Shown piece by piece: positions 20,904-29,812 of a stretch of DNA of 64,000 bases (position 1 is its first letter; each line of letters starts with the position of its first letter). Made by a program: the position numbers and the translations under genes. The DNA is from Burkholderiales bacterium. GTDB taxonomy: Bacteria; Pseudomonadota; Gammaproteobacteria; Burkholderiales; SG8-41. Location of the stretch: the NCBI GenBank assembly GCA_020854035.1, contig JADZGE010000012.1:62001-126000 (forward strand). Direction: 5' to 3'. The notes below the pieces were generated by a model. That model made no database searches, was not told the DNA's origin, and saw only the letters and a list, made by a program, of their open reading frames with translations.

Positions 20904-21973
20904 TCAGCCTGCCGCCGGCGCGGCGAGCACCATCACCCGGCCGGCGTCGGCGTGCTCGTCGAGATGCCACAACGCGTCGAGGAGCGGCGCCGGGTCTACG
21001 CCGCTGCCCCCCCACGCGCAGAGATCCTGCGTCTTCCTGCCGAGGTCGGCGTCGGTGAGCGGCACGGCGAGGCTGCCGCGCGCGTGCTCGACGTGGCGCC
21101 GGCGGCGGCTGCCGTCGCGCAGCGTCAGCGTCACCGTCGCCGATTCCACCCCCTGGCTCGCGTCGTCGACGAAGCGCAGTGCCTCGGCGAGCCGGCCCGC
21201 GTCCGGGTGGGCGACAGCGGCGTCGCTGAACTCGTCGAGCCCGGCTCGCCCCCGGGCGAGCACGATCGCCACCGCGTGGTGCGCGCTCACCTGCGACTCG
21301 CGCCCGGAGCGAGGCAGGCCGCGGTCGGTGCGCTGGCGCAGCAGCGGGTGCCCCGCGAGCTCCGCGCCGACGACGTCGCCGAGCCGGACGCCGTCCTCGT
21401 GGTGGAGCGCGAGACACGCCTCGATCACCGGATTGAGCACCACACCGCAGGGATACGGCTTGTAGGTATTGCTGGAGAGCTCCCAGCGCTCGCCGAGGCC
21501 CTGCGAGAGCGCCGCGGCGTCTGCCGCCTCCCCCATCACCGCGAGAAACCCGCGCGGACCTTCGAGCGGCAGCGCCGGCCCGGAGAAGCCGCGCTCGGCG
21601 AGCATCGCCGACAACACGCCGTTCGCCGCCGCGTTGCCGACGCCCACGCTCTTGGCCATGGTGCCGAGCGTCAATCGAACACGTTGCCCGCCATCGCGTT
21701 GAGCGATGCGGCGTGGAGCAGGTCGCTCAACTGCGCGCGACCGATCACCGTGCAATCGCGCCGCGCCGCGGCGAGCTCGTCGAACAGCGCCGCCGCCGTC
21801 ACCACCGCCGGATCGCCTCTGCCTGCCAGCGCGGTGCCAAAGAAGTTGACGAGCGCGCGCTTCGCTTCGTGCCGCAGCGTCGCGGGAACGTCCTCCCAGC
21901 GCACCTGCACCGCGAATCGGGCGAGCCCGGCGCTCGGGCCGGCATCCTGTGCGCCGTCGCGAACCACGGCCAT
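20904..21973 (-). pseudogene. MmgE/PrpD family protein, broken by internal deletion and frameshift
   Basis: The first 100 codons from ATG 21973 match the PrpD N-terminus (FAVQVRWEDVPATLRHEAKR, then SDLLHAASLNAMAGNVFD) and hit a stop at 21671. The family continues in another frame directly at LGTMAKSVGVGNAAANG and runs to the C-terminus at 20904. Compared with the intact homologue at 42743, about 100 residues (the FDDTH...TQASGL part of the active-site region) are missing at the junction. The ATG overlaps the SDR stop (TGATG), so the intact ancestor was translationally coupled. Surviving halves are well conserved, suggesting a recent loss or an assembly error. Confidence 0.85.
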
Positions 21974-22773
21974 CAGCCCGCCAGCCAGCCGCCTTCCACA
22001 GGCAGCATGGCACCGTTTATGTCGCGGCTCGCCGGTCCGCAGAGGAACACGACCATCGCGGCAACGTGGGCGGCGTCGATCAACTCCCCGCCCGGCTGCT
22101 TGCCGGAGAGGAAGCGCCGGGTGGCGGCGGCACGGTCGAGCCCGTGCTGGTCCATCAGCGCGCGCACACGCGAGTCGATGCTGGGCGTCAGCACCGTGCC
22201 GGGACAGATCGCGTTGCAGGTGACACCCTGGCCGACCGTCTCCATCGCCACGGCGCGCGTCATGCCGAGCAGCGCGCTCTTGGTCGTGACGTAGTCGATG
22301 CGGTTCGCGGTGCCGCGCGAGCCGTACACCGAGGTCATGTTGAAGATGCGCCCCCAGCCGCGCGCGCGCATGCCGGGCAGCGTCAGGCGGATGAGGTGGA
22401 ACGCGGCAGTCACGTTGACCGCAAGCGCAGCGTCCCACGCTGCGCGCGGAAACGCCTCGACGGGCGCGAAGTGGCGGACGACGGCGTTGTTCACCAGCAC
22501 GTCGATGCCGCCGCGCGTGCGGCGCACCTCGCCCGCCAGCGATTCGATCGCATCGGGGTCCGTGAGGTCGGCCCGGACGTAGTCCACTTCGACCCCGTGA
22601 GCAGCGGCGATCGCCTCCCGCACCCCGCCCACCGCGGAGGGGGGTTCGAGCCCGTGCAGGACGACGTTGCACCCGGCCCCCGCAAGGCCCTCGGCGATGG
22701 CACGGCCGAGACCGGCGGCCGATCCCGTGATCAGCGCCGTCTTGCCGGGGAGGCCGATCGTCGTTCGATCCAT
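21973..22773 (-). CDS. SDR family oxidoreductase
   Basis: A 266-residue short-chain dehydrogenase. It has TGSAAGLG (residues 16-23) for NAD(P) binding, the NNAVV motif, and the catalytic Ser/Tyr/Lys set in NMTSVYGSRGTANRIDYVTTKSA. The C-terminus VEGGWLAG is typical. The Ser-Tyr segment resembles 3-hydroxybutyrate dehydrogenases. ATG 22773 is preferred over TTG 22785. It is the first gene of the operon downstream of the predicted LacI/GntR-type operator, and probably oxidises a hydroxy acid or sugar acid. Confidence 0.93.
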   Translation of the reverse strand: MDRTTIGLPGKTALITGSAAGLGRAIAEGLAGAGCNVVLHGLEPPSAVGGVREAIAAAHGVEVDYVRADLTDPDAIESLAGEVRRTRGGIDVLVNNAVVRHFAPVEAFPRAAWDAALAVNVTAAFHLIRLTLPGMRARGWGRIFNMTSVYGSRGTANRIDYVTTKSALLGMTRAVAMETVGQGVTCNAICPGTVLTPSIDSRVRALMDQHGLDRAAATRRFLSGKQPGGELIDAAHVAAMVVFLCGPASRDINGAMLPVEGGWLAG

Positions 22774-22802
22774 GGTCGGTGGCAACAGACTTTTCAGTGG
22801 TG

Positions 22803-22819
22803 TATGATAGCGGTAACAT
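22803..22819. promoter_or_regulatory. Predicted GntR-type LacI-family operator in divergent promoter
   Basis: ATGATAGCGGTAACAT at 22804-22819 reads ATGTTACCGCTATCAT on the other strand. It differs from the E. coli GntR consensus that I recall (ATGTTACCCGTATCAT) only at the two central bases. It overlaps a -10-like TATCAT for the SDR operon (minus) and TATGAT at 22803-22808 for the hydrolase (plus). Repressor binding would block both. Confidence 0.7.
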
Positions 22820-22876
22820 TATGACCTGAACGCTGCGCGAAAGATACCCCCGGCGCCTCGCTCACACACCGCGGCC

Positions 22877-23674
22877 ATGACCACTCCCGAAACGTATCGC
22901 GTCTACGCCATCAAGTATGCGCACCACGGGCGGCGCTCGTCGCAGAACTTCCTCGGCGGCGACGCGCACGACGTGCCGATGCCGCTCGACTATTTCGTCT
23001 GGGCGGTGGTCGGCGCCACGCGCGCCTTCCTCGTCGACACCGGCTTCGACCAGGCCGGCGCCGAGAAGCGCGGCCGCAGCCCGGCGCGTCCGATCGACCA
23101 GGGGCTCGCCGAGCTCGGCATCGAGCCCGCCGCGGTCCAGGACATCATCATCACCCACATGCACTACGATCACGCCGGCAATCGCGATCTCTTCCCGGGT
23201 GCGCGCTACCACGTGCAGGACCGCGAGATGGCGTTCTGCACCGGGCGCTGCATGTGCCACCAGCCGCTCGCCGTCCACTTCGAGCCCGCCGACGTGGCGA
23301 GCATGGTGCACAAGGTATTCGCCAAGCGCGTCGCCTTCCACGACGGCGACGCCGAGATCGCCCCCGGCCTGAGCGTCCACCACATCGGGGGCCACACCGC
23401 GGGGATGCAGGTGGTGCGGGTGCGCACCGCCCGGGGCTTTCTGGTGCTCGCCAGCGACGCCTCGCATTTCTATGCCAACTTCCAGCAGGCCCGCCCGTTC
23501 CCCGCCGTGCACAACGTCGCCGAGGCGCTGGAGGGCTACCAGCGCATCCACGCGCTGGCCGACTCGCCGCAGCAGATCATTCCGGGACACGACCCGCAGG
23601 TGCTGGCGCGCTATCCCGCCGCCAGCGCCCGACACGAGGGCTGGATCGTGCGCCTGGACGGCGATACCCGTTGA
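22877..23674 (+). CDS. MBL-fold hydrolase, N-acyl homoserine lactonase-like
   Basis: A 265-residue metallo-beta-lactamase-fold enzyme with the dinuclear zinc motif HMHYDH (H94, H96, D98, H99), a further ligand in HHIGGHTAGM, and Asp in LASDASHFY. It has the length and layout of the AttM/AiiA lactonase group. Because its promoter is shared with a sugar-acid-type operon under a GntR-like operator, a catabolic lactonase role is at least as likely as quorum quenching. Start ATG 22877. The Bug receptor follows after 8 bp. Confidence 0.9.
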   Translation: MTTPETYRVYAIKYAHHGRRSSQNFLGGDAHDVPMPLDYFVWAVVGATRAFLVDTGFDQAGAEKRGRSPARPIDQGLAELGIEPAAVQDIIITHMHYDHAGNRDLFPGARYHVQDREMAFCTGRCMCHQPLAVHFEPADVASMVHKVFAKRVAFHDGDAEIAPGLSVHHIGGHTAGMQVVRVRTARGFLVLASDASHFYANFQQARPFPAVHNVAEALEGYQRIHALADSPQQIIPGHDPQVLARYPAASARHEGWIVRLDGDTR

Positions 23675-23682
23675 GCCCGAAC

Positions 23683-24663
23683 ATGACCGCGACCGGAATC
23701 CGATTCTCTTGGCCGGCTCGGGTCCTGGCGATCGCAGGTCTCGCGGCAAATTGCCTCGCGACCCAGGCGGCGGACTACCCGGTTCGTCCCGTTCGGCTCG
23801 TGGTGGTGGCCTCCGGCGGGGCGGCGGACATACTCGCCCGGCTGATCGGCAGCCACCTTTCGACCGTGTGGGGCCAACAAGTCATCGTCGATCCCAGGCC
23901 CGGTGGATCGGGTGTCGTCGCTGCCCAGATCGTCGCTCGGGCAGCGCCGGACGGTTATACGCTGCTCTTCACCTTTCATGGGCACACGCTCAGTGCCGCG
24001 CGCGGGGAGAAACTGACCTACGATCCGATAAGGGACTTCACGCCGATCACGCAGATCGGTTCTTCCGGCTCGGTTCTCACGATCCATGCGTCGGCGCCGC
24101 CTCGAAACCTGGACGAGTTCGTCGCCTGGACGCGCAACGCGAAGGCAAATTTGAACGTGGGCGTGCCGGGTATTGGAAGCGGCGGATACTTTGCCGCGAG
24201 CACATACAATCGGATGGCCGGCGTGAATGCAGCGTTGATCAACCACGCCGGATCCGCACCGGCGCTGGTCGGTGTCGTGAGTAAGCAGTACGACTATGCA
24301 TTCAGCAGTGTGGCGAGCGCCATGGGATTCATCCGCAATGGGCAACTGCGGGCCATTGCCGTCACGTTGCCCAAACGCATCAAGGTGCTGCCCGCGATTC
24401 CGGCGATGGCCGAAGCGCTTCCGGGATTCGACGTGTCGGGATGGTGGGGCGTGCTGGCACCGGCGAACGCTCCTCGCCCGATCGTCGGCAGACTGCACTC
24501 AGAAATCGTCAAGGCCCTCGCGACGCCCAGACTGGTGAGCGCAATCGAAGCGGACGGCACCGAGATCGTGGGCAGTTCTCCGGAGGCGTTCGCGACTTTC
24601 CTCGCGCGCGACATCGACAAGTGGAAGAAGGCCGTTGGATCCGGCCGGGATCCGGCCAGGTAG
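23683..24663 (+). CDS. Bug/TctC-family transporter receptor
   Basis: A 326-residue periplasmic receptor with a signal peptide ending near LATQA, the mature start ADYPVRPVRLVVVASGGAAD and the motifs VDPRPGGSG and AAPDGYTLLFTF. Start ATG 23683 lies 8 bp after the lactonase-like gene, so they form an operon. The usual PGG loop reads SGGAAD. Likely it supplies the lactone or acid handled by the LacI-controlled enzymes. Base composition is slightly lower in GC than its neighbours. Confidence 0.93.
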   Translation: MTATGIRFSWPARVLAIAGLAANCLATQAADYPVRPVRLVVVASGGAADILARLIGSHLSTVWGQQVIVDPRPGGSGVVAAQIVARAAPDGYTLLFTFHGHTLSAARGEKLTYDPIRDFTPITQIGSSGSVLTIHASAPPRNLDEFVAWTRNAKANLNVGVPGIGSGGYFAASTYNRMAGVNAALINHAGSAPALVGVVSKQYDYAFSSVASAMGFIRNGQLRAIAVTLPKRIKVLPAIPAMAEALPGFDVSGWWGVLAPANAPRPIVGRLHSEIVKALATPRLVSAIEADGTEIVGSSPEAFATFLARDIDKWKKAVGSGRDPAR

Positions 24664-24684
24664 CATCTTTGAAGGACTGCTCAC

Positions 24685-25386
24685 ATGATCTATCAGCATC
24701 GTCTCGTCATCGCACGCGGAGGTCGCCTGGTCAAGCGACATGCCGCATTCCAGCGGGAAGCGCTGGGAGCCCTCGAAGAGCACGGTTCCGTGCTGATCGG
24801 CGCCTGGGAGGTCTGGATCGGCGCCGAGGCCGGATGCGGGGTCTACCAGATTCGCCAGTTCGAGAGCCTTGCCGCCTGGGAGCAGCATCGCGAACGCGTG
24901 CACCAGGACGCGTCGCTCAATGAACGCTATCGAAGCAACCTCTCGCCGCACAACGATTTCGTCGAGACGGCGATTGTGAAATGCGCCGACGGCGCGCCGC
25001 CGCTCGCGCAGGCCTGGGCGCCCGTGGATGCGGTGCGCGGAACACCCCGGGGGTTCTTCGAGCAGCGCATTCTCTACTTCCGCCCCGGCACGGCGGCGGC
25101 GCACCACCGGTTCTACTTCGAGCATCTCGTGCCGGTACTTGAGCGTGACGGCGCGACCCTGAAGGCGTTTTTCGATACCGTGATCGGACCGGGGACCACC
25201 AACACGGGTTCGCATCGAAGCATCGAGCTCAGGCGTTTTTCCGACATGGCGAGTTGGCAGCGCTGGCGGCTCGCCCAGGAGTCGGACGAGGATCTCGCGA
25301 AGCTCGTCAAGGAGAGCTGGCTCGGCAAGGTGGAGCGGGTCGAAAGCGTGCTGCTCTACCCGTTGGACTACAGCCGCATGCGCTGA
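24685..25386 (+). CDS. NIPSNAP family protein
   Basis: A 233-residue cytoplasmic protein with two ferredoxin-like NIPSNAP repeats: the first in MIYQHRLVIARGGRLVKRH through GVYQIRQFESLAAWEQHRER, the second from FFEQRILYFRPGTAAAHHRF through SIELRRFSDMASWQRWR. NIPSNAP proteins are small dimeric alpha-beta-barrel proteins of unclear function often found with catabolic genes. It follows the Bug receptor by 21 bp and is the last gene of this plus-strand unit. Confidence 0.85.
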   Translation: MIYQHRLVIARGGRLVKRHAAFQREALGALEEHGSVLIGAWEVWIGAEAGCGVYQIRQFESLAAWEQHRERVHQDASLNERYRSNLSPHNDFVETAIVKCADGAPPLAQAWAPVDAVRGTPRGFFEQRILYFRPGTAAAHHRFYFEHLVPVLERDGATLKAFFDTVIGPGTTNTGSHRSIELRRFSDMASWQRWRLAQESDEDLAKLVKESWLGKVERVESVLLYPLDYSRMR

Positions 25387-25393
25387 AGCGCGC

Positions 25394-28393
25394 TCACCCG
25401 AGCGCGCGCTCGAGCACCCGCGCGACGTGCACCGCCTCGCGGTGCGCGCCATCGGCGATCTGGTGGCGGCAGCTTGTTCCGGCCGCGACGACAAGCGTGT
25501 CGGACGCCGCGGCGCGCACCGCCGGCAGGAGCGAGAGTTCGCCCATTTTCAGCGACACCTCGTAATGCTCGGCCTCGTAGCCGAAGCTCCCCGCCATCCC
25601 GCAGCAGCTCGACTCCACCGTCTCCACCGCGAGCTCCGGCACGAGCTTCAAGGTCCGCTCGACGGCGGACATCGTCGCGAACGCCTTCTGGTGGCAATGA
25701 CCGTGCAGCAGCGCCCGGCGCTGCGGCAGCGGCTTCAACTCGAGGTTGAGTCGCCCCGCGTCGGCTTCCCGCGCGAGGAACTCCTCGAACGTGTACGAGT
25801 TCGCCGCGAGCCGGTCGGCGGCGGGGCCCGGCAGCATCGAGCGCAGTTCGTCGCGCAACCCGAATACGCACGAGGGCTCGAGCCCCACGACCGGCAATCC
25901 GCGATCGAGCGCGGGCGCGAGCGCGTCGAGGAGACACCGGGCTTCCGCGCGCGCTTCGTCCACGAGCCCCGCCGCGAGAAAAGTCCGCCCGCAGCAGAGC
26001 GGGCGCCCGCGGTCGGCCGGGCGCGCCGGGTGACAATGGAACCCGGCGGCCTCGAGGACGTGCATCGCCGCCGCGAGGTTGTCCGGTTCGAAGTAGTTGT
26101 TGAACGTGTCGGCGAGCAGCACCACTTCCCCCGCGACGCCGGAGCCCTTGAACCCGGCCGACTCGCCTTCGCGCGTCGCCCGCAGCCCGCCCAGGAACGT
26201 GTCGCCGCGCCACGGCGGGAGCCTGCGCCGCGGCGCGAATCCGACGTGCCCCCTGAATGCGTCTTGCAGCGGGTTAACGAGCCACGCGAGCCGCGCCGCA
26301 AGCGGCGCGTAGCGCGGCAGCCAGGCAATCAACCTTTCCCTGACCGGAAGTGCATGGCGCTTCCGGTAATGGTGGAGGAACTCCACCTTCATCTTCGCCA
26401 TGTCGACGCCGGTGGGGCATTCGCGGCGGCAGCCCTTGCACGAGACGCAGAGCTCCAGCGCGCCGCGCACCTCCTCCGAGCCGAGCGGATCCGCGCCGAG
26501 CTGCCCCGAGAGCGCGAGGCGCAGCGTGTTCGCCCGGCCGCGCGTGAGATGGCGCTCCTCGCGGGTCGCGCGATACGACGGGCACATCGTGCCGGCGTCG
26601 AACTTGCGGCAGTGTCCGTTGTTGTTGCACATCTCGACGGCCCTGGCGAAACCGTCTCCGGGGCGCGTCGTGCCGTCCTCGTGCTCGCTCCAGTCGAGCG
26701 CCGTCGCGACGGGAATCGTGCGGTAGCCGGGCGCGAAGCGGAAGAGCGACCGGTCGTCCTGCTTCGCCGGCCGCACGATCTTGCCCGGGTTCATGAGGCC
26801 CTTCGGGTCGAAGATTGCCTTCACCTCGCCGAACGCGCGCGCGAGCTTGGGGCCGTAGAAGGGCTCGATCCATTCGGAGCGCACGAGCCCGTCGCCGTGT
26901 TCGCCCGAGTACGACCCCTTGTACTGCCGGACGAGATCGGCCGCCTCCTCCGCGATCGCGCGCATCTTTGCCGCCCCGTCGCGGCGCATGTCGAGGATCG
27001 GGCGGACGTGAAGGCAGCCGACCGACGCGTGCGCGTACCACGTGCCCTGCGTGCCATGCTTCTCGAAGACCCGCGTGAGCCGCCCGGTGTACTCGGCGAG
27101 GTGCTCGAGCGGCACCGCGCAGTCCTCGATGAAGGAAACCGGCTTGCCCTCGCCCTTCATCGACATCATGATGTTCAAGCCCGCCTTGCGCACTTCCCAG
27201 AAATCGCGCTGCAACGCCGGATCCACCACCTCGACGACGCTCCCGGGGAGCCCCCGGTCGGCCATGAGCTCGGTCAGGCGCGCGAGGCTCGCGATCTGCG
27301 CGTCGCGTTCCTCCCCGGCGAATTCAACCAGCAGGATCGCCTCCGGCTCTCCCTTCACGCACGCGTCCACCGTTGCGCGGAACGCCGGGTTGGCGCGCGC
27401 GAGCCCGATCATCGTCCGGTCAACGAGTTCCACCGCGCTCGGCGAGAGCCCGACGATATGCCGCGGCGCCTCCATCGCGCGATAGAAGCTCGGGAAGTGG
27501 CACACGCCCAGCGTGCGGTGCCGCGGCAGGGGCGACAGATCGAGGTGCAGTCGCCGTGTCCAGGCGAGCGTCCCCTCCGAGCCGACGAGGAGGTGCGCCA
27601 TGTTGAACGCCGGGTCGCCCCCATCCCCGCCCCGGCCCTCCCCTTGGAGGGGAGGGTGAGCTCCGCGCGGCGGTGATTGATTGAAGGGAGCGCCGAGCAG
27701 CATGTCGAGGTTGTAGCCCGCGACGCGCCGCAGGAGCTTCGGCACCCGGTGCTCGATCTCCTCGGCTTCACGCACGGCGATCGCGCGGATGCGTCGCACG
27801 AGCTCGACGTATCCGGCCGGGGCGGCGAGGCGGGCGGGGTCGCCCGTCACCTCGCCGAAGGTGTATTCGGCGCCGTCCGGCAGTACCGCGTCGATCGCCG
27901 CGACGTTGTGCACCATGTTGCCGTAGCGTATGGAGCGCGAGCCGCACGAGTTGTTGCCGGCCATGCCGCCGAGCGTCGCCTGCGCGCTGGTGGAGACATC
28001 CACCGGGTACCACAGGCCGTACGGCCTGAGGTACGCGTTAAGCTGGTCAAGCACCACGCCCGGCTGCACGGTCACCCTGCGCGCTTCGCGGTCGAAAGCG
28101 ACGATGCCGTTCAGATGACGGGAGTGATCGATGACGAGCGCCGCGCCGACGCTCTGGCCGCATTGCGAAGTGCCGCCGCCGCGCGCGAGTACCGGCACGC
28201 CGGCGTCCACGGCGACGCGGAACGCGGCGAGCGCGTCCGCTTCCGTCGCGGGCACGACGACGCCGATCGGCTCGATCTGGTAGATGGAGGCGTCCGTGGA
28301 GTAGCGGCCGCGCGAAGCGGGGTCGAAGAGCACGTCGCCGCGCATTTCGCGCTTCAGCCGGGCCGCGAGGGCGGAATCGCCGGGGGAGAGCAT
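25394..28393 (-). CDS. FAD-binding and (Fe-S)-binding 2-hydroxyacid dehydrogenase (GlcD-GlcF/YdiJ-like)
   Basis: A 999-residue fusion. The N-terminal FAD_binding_4 domain (GVPVLARGGGTSQCGQSVG, AGNNSCGSRSIRYGNMVHN) and FAD-oxidase C domain are followed by an Fe-S module (ELCVSCKGCRRECPTGVDMAK) and CCG domains (SCCGMAGSFGYEAEHYEVSL). Family members such as YdiJ oxidise D-2-hydroxyacids like D-2-hydroxyglutarate or D-lactate. ATG 28393 starts the recognisable protein; longer frames run into family A repeat copy 5. Residues about 241-262 ([19 protein letters not shown]) are an in-frame copy of the family B repeat. A remnant of a paralogue's C-terminus lies at 18629. Confidence 0.93.
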   Translation of the reverse strand: MLSPGDSALAARLKREMRGDVLFDPASRGRYSTDASIYQIEPIGVVVPATEADALAAFRVAVDAGVPVLARGGGTSQCGQSVGAALVIDHSRHLNGIVAFDREARRVTVQPGVVLDQLNAYLRPYGLWYPVDVSTSAQATLGGMAGNNSCGSRSIRYGNMVHNVAAIDAVLPDGAEYTFGEVTGDPARLAAPAGYVELVRRIRAIAVREAEEIEHRVPKLLRRVAGYNLDMLLGAPFNQSPPRGAHPPLQGEGRGGDGGDPAFNMAHLLVGSEGTLAWTRRLHLDLSPLPRHRTLGVCHFPSFYRAMEAPRHIVGLSPSAVELVDRTMIGLARANPAFRATVDACVKGEPEAILLVEFAGEERDAQIASLARLTELMADRGLPGSVVEVVDPALQRDFWEVRKAGLNIMMSMKGEGKPVSFIEDCAVPLEHLAEYTGRLTRVFEKHGTQGTWYAHASVGCLHVRPILDMRRDGAAKMRAIAEEAADLVRQYKGSYSGEHGDGLVRSEWIEPFYGPKLARAFGEVKAIFDPKGLMNPGKIVRPAKQDDRSLFRFAPGYRTIPVATALDWSEHEDGTTRPGDGFARAVEMCNNNGHCRKFDAGTMCPSYRATREERHLTRGRANTLRLALSGQLGADPLGSEEVRGALELCVSCKGCRRECPTGVDMAKMKVEFLHHYRKRHALPVRERLIAWLPRYAPLAARLAWLVNPLQDAFRGHVGFAPRRRLPPWRGDTFLGGLRATREGESAGFKGSGVAGEVVLLADTFNNYFEPDNLAAAMHVLEAAGFHCHPARPADRGRPLCCGRTFLAAGLVDEARAEARCLLDALAPALDRGLPVVGLEPSCVFGLRDELRSMLPGPAADRLAANSYTFEEFLAREADAGRLNLELKPLPQRRALLHGHCHQKAFATMSAVERTLKLVPELAVETVESSCCGMAGSFGYEAEHYEVSLKMGELSLLPAVRAAASDTLVVAAGTSCRHQIADGAHREAVHVARVLERALG
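27616..27672. repeat. Family B repeat inserted in frame in the FAD/Fe-S dehydrogenase gene
   Basis: GGCCCTCCCCTTGGAGGGGA and its CCCCCATCCCCGCC flank match intergenic copies at 52358 and 56930. In the protein it encodes a Pro/Gly-rich insert (PPLQGEGRGGDGG) without breaking the frame. The two surrounding segments (LLGAPFN and AFNMAHLLVGSEG) are normal family sequence. Confidence 0.75.
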
Positions 28394-28405
28394 GGTCTTG
28401 AACAA

Positions 28406-28517
28406 GGTAACGAGGTGATGGTGACGATCGATGGTGACAAGGGGAAAGCGCCGGAAGCGGACGGATTCCGGTCGCTCGCACCTCGTCACCCGTACCTCGT
28501 CACCCTCATTCGTCACC
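28406..28517. repeat. Inverted repeat, family A copy 5 (divergent promoter region)
   Basis: The left arm GGTAACGAGGTGATGGTGAC and the right arm CACCTCGTCACCCGTACCTC face each other across about 40 bp. It lies between the divergent FAD/Fe-S dehydrogenase and aminotransferase genes. TATAATACC at 28534-28542 is a likely -10 for the aminotransferase. Confidence 0.7.
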
Positions 28518-28564
28518 TTTCGGATACCAGAGCCTATAATACCCCCTCACTCCGGAGACGCCCC

Positions 28565-29767
28565 ATGACGCACCAGAGCGGCCGCCATTTCCTGCAGATT
28601 CCCGGACCGACCAACGTGCCCGACCGCGTGCTGCGTGCCATCGACAACGCGACCGTGGATCACCGCGGACCGGAGTTCCAGAGAATGTCGAGGGAGGTGC
28701 TGGCGGGGCTGAAGGAAGTGTTCCGGACGAGATCCCCGGTCGTCGTGTTTCCGGCCTCCGGCACCGGCGCGTGGGAGGCGGCGCTCGTCAACACGCTCTC
28801 GCCCGGCGACAGGGTGCTCATGGTCGAGACCGGCCACTTCGCGACGCTGTGGCAGAACATGGCGCAGAAACTGGGTCTCGCGCCCGAGTTCATCAAGGGC
28901 GACTGGCGGCATGGCGCCGACCCGGCGGCAATCGAGGCGAGGCTCGCCGAGGACGCGAAGCGCGAGATCAAGGCGGTGTGCGTGGTGCACAACGAGACTT
29001 CCACCGGTGTGACCTCGAGGATCGCCGAAGTGCGCAAGGCCATCGACCGTGCCGGGCACCCGGCTCTTTTCATGGTCGACACGATCTCCTCGCTCGCTTC
29101 GATCGATTATCGCCACGACGAGTGGGGCGTCGACGTGACCGTCGCCGGCTCGCAGAAGGGCCTCATGCTGCCGCCGGGGCTCTCGTTCAACGCGGTCTCC
29201 GGCAAGGCGCTCGCGGCCGCGAAGGGCGCGAAGCTGCCGCGCTCCTACTGGAACTGGGAGGAGATGATCGCGGCGAACCGGGACGGCTGGTTTCCCTACA
29301 CGCCGGCCACCAACCTCCTCTACGGCCTGCGCGTCGCCCTCCGGATGCTGCTGGAGGAAGAGGGGCTGGAGAACGTGTTCCGGCGCCACGACCGGCACGC
29401 GGAGGCGGCGCGCCGCGCGGTGCGCGCGTGGGGGCTCGAAATCTTCTGCGCCAGCCCCGCCGAGTATTCCGGCTCGCTCACGGCGGTGCTCATGCCCGGG
29501 GGCGCCGGCGAGATCGAGTTCCGCCGCGTCGTGCTGGAGCACTTCAACCTCTCGCTCGGCTCGGGCCTGTCCAGGCTGCGCGACAAGGTGTTCCGCATCG
29601 GGCACCTCGGCGATTTCAACGACCTCATGCTCTGCGGCACGCTCTGCGGCATCGAGATGGGGCTCGCGCTGGCGGGCGTCCCCCACCGCAAGGGCGGGGT
29701 CGCGGCGGCGATGGATTACCTCGCCGGCGGCGCGGCCGCCGGCGAGAAAGCGCGCGCTGCGGCGTGA
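28565..29767 (+). CDS. Serine--glyoxylate-type aminotransferase (class V PLP enzyme)
   Basis: A 400-residue class V aminotransferase. The N-terminus HFLQIPGPTNVPDRVLRAID, the middle VVVFPASGTGAWEAALVN and the PLP lysine in VAGSQKGLMLPPG are typical of serine-glyoxylate/alanine-glyoxylate aminotransferases. Start ATG 28565 has GGAG 8 nt upstream. It shares the divergent region with a 2-hydroxyacid dehydrogenase that could produce glyoxylate or a 2-oxo acid, and the isomerase-like gene follows after family A repeat copy 6. Other 2-oxo acid acceptors are possible. Confidence 0.93.
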   Translation: MTHQSGRHFLQIPGPTNVPDRVLRAIDNATVDHRGPEFQRMSREVLAGLKEVFRTRSPVVVFPASGTGAWEAALVNTLSPGDRVLMVETGHFATLWQNMAQKLGLAPEFIKGDWRHGADPAAIEARLAEDAKREIKAVCVVHNETSTGVTSRIAEVRKAIDRAGHPALFMVDTISSLASIDYRHDEWGVDVTVAGSQKGLMLPPGLSFNAVSGKALAAAKGAKLPRSYWNWEEMIAANRDGWFPYTPATNLLYGLRVALRMLLEEEGLENVFRRHDRHAEAARRAVRAWGLEIFCASPAEYSGSLTAVLMPGGAGEIEFRRVVLEHFNLSLGSGLSRLRDKVFRIGHLGDFNDLMLCGTLCGIEMGLALAGVPHRKGGVAAAMDYLAGGAAAGEKARAAA

Positions 29768-29812
29768 GTGGAGGTGACGATCTCGCCCCGTCACCCTCGC
29801 CTCGCCACCTCT
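29768..29812. repeat. Inverted repeat, family A copy 6
   Basis: GAGGTGACGAT and CCGTCACCCTCGCCTCGCCACC fill the 45 bp between the aminotransferase stop and the isomerase-like start. There is no Shine-Dalgarno sequence other than GAGG in the left arm. Confidence 0.55.

Noticed and set aside
22877-23674. Quorum-quenching role for the MBL-fold lactonase-like protein
   Set aside because: The HxHxDH motif fits the lactonase group, but the shared GntR-type operator and receptor neighbour point to catabolism. There is no quorum-sensing gene nearby, so I did not claim it.
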